A stretch of DNA of 64,000 nt, taken from contig OZ021729.1 in the NCBI GenBank assembly GCA_963978545.1, positions 13,977,501 through 14,041,500 on the forward strand, in the 5' to 3' direction. Every line of letters begins with the position of its first letter. Position 1 is the first letter of the stretch. The translations under genes and the position numbers were made by a program. The stretch comes from Linyphia triangularis (Eukaryota; Arthropoda; Arachnida; Araneae; Linyphiidae). Shown here piece after piece: positions 63,850-64,000 of this stretch. A model generated the notes under the pieces. The model saw nothing but the letters and a program-made list of their open reading frames with translations, was not told the DNA's origin and ran no database searches.

Positions 63850-64000
63850 GAGATATTAAGATGACTCTGCAGTGGAGAGCAAGTCTGGTTTGAAAATTTT
63901 GATTAGAAAATTTGTCACCTAAATTTCTAAGTCAAAATCGAATATCTAATTTGGGAAAAATTTGGAATGTCAACAAAAAAATTTTAATTTTAAGTTAAAG
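62996..64000. other. AT-rich sequence with poly-A (63426-63466) and poly-T (63820-63847)
   Basis: No coding frame with known motifs; the 69-codon + frame at 63129-63338 has one hydrophobic stretch but no family features. No receptor TM3 exon was found up to the window end. Confidence 0.5.

Noticed and set aside
56482..64000. Search for the next receptor exon (TM3 with WILxEGLYLH)
   Set aside because: No frame with flanking splice sites and this motif was found by eye; the exon probably lies beyond the window.

Overview
This is an AT-rich eukaryotic (animal) window that is almost entirely intron and repeat DNA. There are no bacterial-type genes, operons, CRISPR arrays or rRNA genes. The only host gene I can support lies on the + strand: five exons (9335-9437, 49190-49300, 52496-52623, 55070-55164, 56370-56481) that splice in frame into 183 residues of a class B1 (secretin-family) G-protein-coupled receptor. 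They cover the six-cysteine hormone-binding ectodomain, TM1 and TM2. The closest match by eye is the parathyroid hormone receptor (PTHR) group. The signal-peptide exon(s) and the exons for TM2-end to TM7 and the tail were not found and probably lie outside the window. An arthropod-type genome, perhaps a chelicerate, is suggested by the PTHR-like receptor, the very long introns, the AT-richness and the transposon content. That is inference; no species marker is visible.

Layout. 1-9334 is AT-rich sequence with a GC-richer island (about 1870-2280), one intact tRNA-derived SINE (2809-2990, 13-bp target duplication) and a strong hairpin (4013-4052). 9335-9437 is the first recognisable receptor exon. 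The following intron (9438-49189, 39,752 bp) holds most of the mobile DNA: a TIR element (9716-10337), a solo LTR (10647-10966), a Tc1-like remnant with DD34E spacing (14470-15010), hAT-type and piggyBac-type non-autonomous elements (15294-16593), a hAT element with a perfect 8-bp duplication, a BED zinc finger and a nested SINE (16922-18792), three Helitron-like elements (19111-20219, 20494-21727, 42684-43881), a possible second solo LTR, an unassigned 168-codon ORF (24433-24939, minus strand), a LINE reverse-transcriptase relic, a 145-bp tandem array interrupted by a SINE (37705-38470), an inverted-repeat element (40011-41768) and many microsatellites. 49190-56481 carries four exons with shorter introns, containing a pogo/Tigger-like MITE, a TTTA tract, a 150-bp minisatellite and a 45-bp satellite. 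56482-64000 is again repeat-rich: SINEs, a second copy of the pogo-like MITE in the opposite orientation, a hAT-like MITE and two copies of a fourth SINE family.

The mobile elements do not form a functional pathway with the receptor. They explain why its introns are so large. The least explained item is the 168-codon minus-strand ORF with divergent + strand open frames and a perfect GC hairpin beside it (24150-25440).
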